7,743 nucleotides of DNA, taken from NCBI GenBank assembly GCA_031554725.1, contig JAVBUZ010000157.1:1-7743 (forward strand). The letters are read 5' to 3'. The number at the start of each line of letters is the position of its first letter. The stretch's first letter is position 1. This document shows positions 7,214 to 7,743 of this stretch, in pieces. The DNA is from JAVBUZ01 sp031554725 (lineage in GTDB: Bacteria; Bacillota; Clostridia; Lachnospirales; Lachnospiraceae). Below the pieces are notes generated by a model. That model had not been told where the DNA came from. It was given only the letters and a program-made list of their open reading frames with translations, and ran no database searches. The position numbers and the translations under genes are program-made.

Positions 7214-7695
7214 AGCTTGCTTAAATTTGAATTGTGATAATAGGGGTCATAGGTTACGTCCTCTAAAAACCAGTCGGGTGGAAGGAAGGTTTCGGCGGCA
7301 TCTTTGCTACCGAATTCGACTTCCGCCACAATAAGTGATGCTAGGGGCGCATCAAAAATATCTAGCTCGATGGTTAACGAATAATCTTCGGGTGGCTTTG
7401 GATAGCCTTCCATAAATTGTGGATTTGTTAAGGGAATTAAATAACGCTTCTTGGAAATAATGTTTCCATCAGCTTTTTCTCTTAGGTGGTAATAAGCTTC
7501 TTTGTTTAACGGTAAGTTATATTCTTGCCTTGCCATAAAGCCCTTGCCCTTATAGGTCAAATAATAGTCATCATTTTCTTTACGAACACGTAGCACTGGA
7601 TCAGTGTTTAAATATGCTTGCTCTATATGATGAAAAGGATAGGCTTCCAGATTTGCAGGAAGCTCTTTTATTGTAAATTTACGTTCAATCTCCAT
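7201..7695 (-). CDS. CYTH-domain (triphosphate tunnel metalloenzyme-like) protein
   Basis: This 164-residue, probably cytoplasmic protein is a single CYTH domain. The N-terminal EIERKF (residues 2-7) carries the defining alternating E-x-E-x-K pattern. Strands with alternating charged residues follow: RVRK at 36-39, TYKGKG at 47-52, RQE at 56-58, KKR at 82-84, TIELD at 108-112 and AEVEF at 124-128. These would line the tunnel with basic residues for the triphosphate and acidic residues for the metal. The C-terminus has DPYYHNSNL at 150-158, like the D-x-x-Y-x-N motif of bacterial relatives. Known members hydrolyse inorganic triphosphate or nucleoside triphosphates, make cAMP or act on thiamine triphosphate. 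Bacterial single-domain forms such as that of Clostridium thermocellum are mainly tripolyphosphatases, the best guess here. It is convergent with glgP and has its own ribosome binding site, so it is not part of that operon. Confidence 0.88.
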   Translation of the reverse strand: MEIERKFTIKELPANLEAYPFHHIEQAYLNTDPVLRVRKENDDYYLTYKGKGFMARQEYNLPLNKEAYYHLREKADGNIISKKRYLIPLTNPQFMEGYPKPPEDYSLTIELDIFDAPLASLIVAEVEFGSKDAAETFLPPDWFLEDVTYDPYYHNSNLSKLKDL

Positions 7696-7706
7696 AACAA
7701 GTAAAT

Positions 7707-7712
7707 CTCCTT
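7707..7712 (-). promoter_or_regulatory. Ribosome binding site of the CYTH gene
   Basis: On the minus strand AAGGAG occupies 7712-7707, 11 bases before the ATG at 7695-7693. The spacing is somewhat long, but no in-frame alternative start lies closer, and the EIERKF motif directly after the Met supports this start. Confidence 0.7.
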
Positions 7713-7734
7713 ATGCATGTACTTTCACTAAAAT

Positions 7735-7743
7735 AATGTATCA
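7735..7743 (-). promoter_or_regulatory. Possible extended -10 box of the CYTH gene (window edge)
   Basis: Read on the minus strand, the last nine bases are TGATACATT, which fits TGn followed by a TACATT -10 hexamer. Initiation would fall near 7728, giving a leader of about 33 bases. Any -35 box is outside the window, so this is tentative. Confidence 0.3.

Noticed and set aside
7152..7334. A 60-codon plus-strand frame crossing the glgP end and the CYTH gene.
   Set aside because: It passes through the terminator and lies antisense to a clear CYTH gene; chance open frame.
1..7743. Mobile element, CRISPR array, tRNA/rRNA, toxin-antitoxin or defence genes.
   Set aside because: No direct repeats with spacers, transposase-like reading frames, tRNA cloverleaf or defence-type domains were seen. 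All five genes belong to known housekeeping or regulatory families and appear intact.

Overview
The window looks like an AT-rich Firmicutes chromosome, most likely a Lachnospiraceae-type clostridium (Clostridium cluster XIVa). This rests on codon choice, strong AGGAG-type ribosome binding sites, a short (756-residue) glycogen phosphorylase of the kind common in that family, and a clostridial-type pyrophosphate-dependent phosphofructokinase. The taxonomic call is inference from protein flavour; there is no rRNA or other marker here.

Layout, left to right. (1) An extended -10 promoter at 4-32 drives a YfhO-family polytopic membrane protein (76-2571), a putative GT-C type envelope glycosyltransferase. 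Its last 8 bases overlap the start of a PPi-type 6-phosphofructokinase gene (2564-3790), so the two are probably translationally coupled. (2) A compact 95-base intergenic region (3791-3885) carries a terminator-like hairpin, a promoter whose -35 box lies inside that hairpin, and a perfect 12-bp CG-centred palindrome at the expected transcription start, typical of a LacI-family operator. (3) A LacI-family repressor (3886-4875) and, 21 bases on, a glycogen/alpha-glucan phosphorylase (4897-7167) form a probable autoregulated operon. (4) A hairpin at 7186-7213 works as a terminator in both directions between this operon and a convergent minus-strand CYTH/triphosphate-tunnel protein (7201-7695), whose stop codon lies inside the hairpin. 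The right edge holds that gene's ribosome binding site and perhaps its -10 box. The only gene-free stretches are short (75, 95, 21, 33 and 48 bases).

How the genes fit together: glycogen phosphorylase releases glucose-1-phosphate, which after isomerisation to fructose-6-phosphate can be phosphorylated by the PPi-dependent enzyme. The window therefore holds two steps of an ATP-sparing route from stored glucan into glycolysis, under separate promoters. The CYTH protein may hydrolyse triphosphate-type substrates; a link to the pyrophosphate economy is speculative. The YfhO protein does not obviously belong to this pathway. I see no mobile element, CRISPR array, RNA gene, toxin-antitoxin pair or defence system, and no convincing undescribed system; the most interesting parts are the regulatory architecture at 3807-3878 and the yfhO-pfp coupling.
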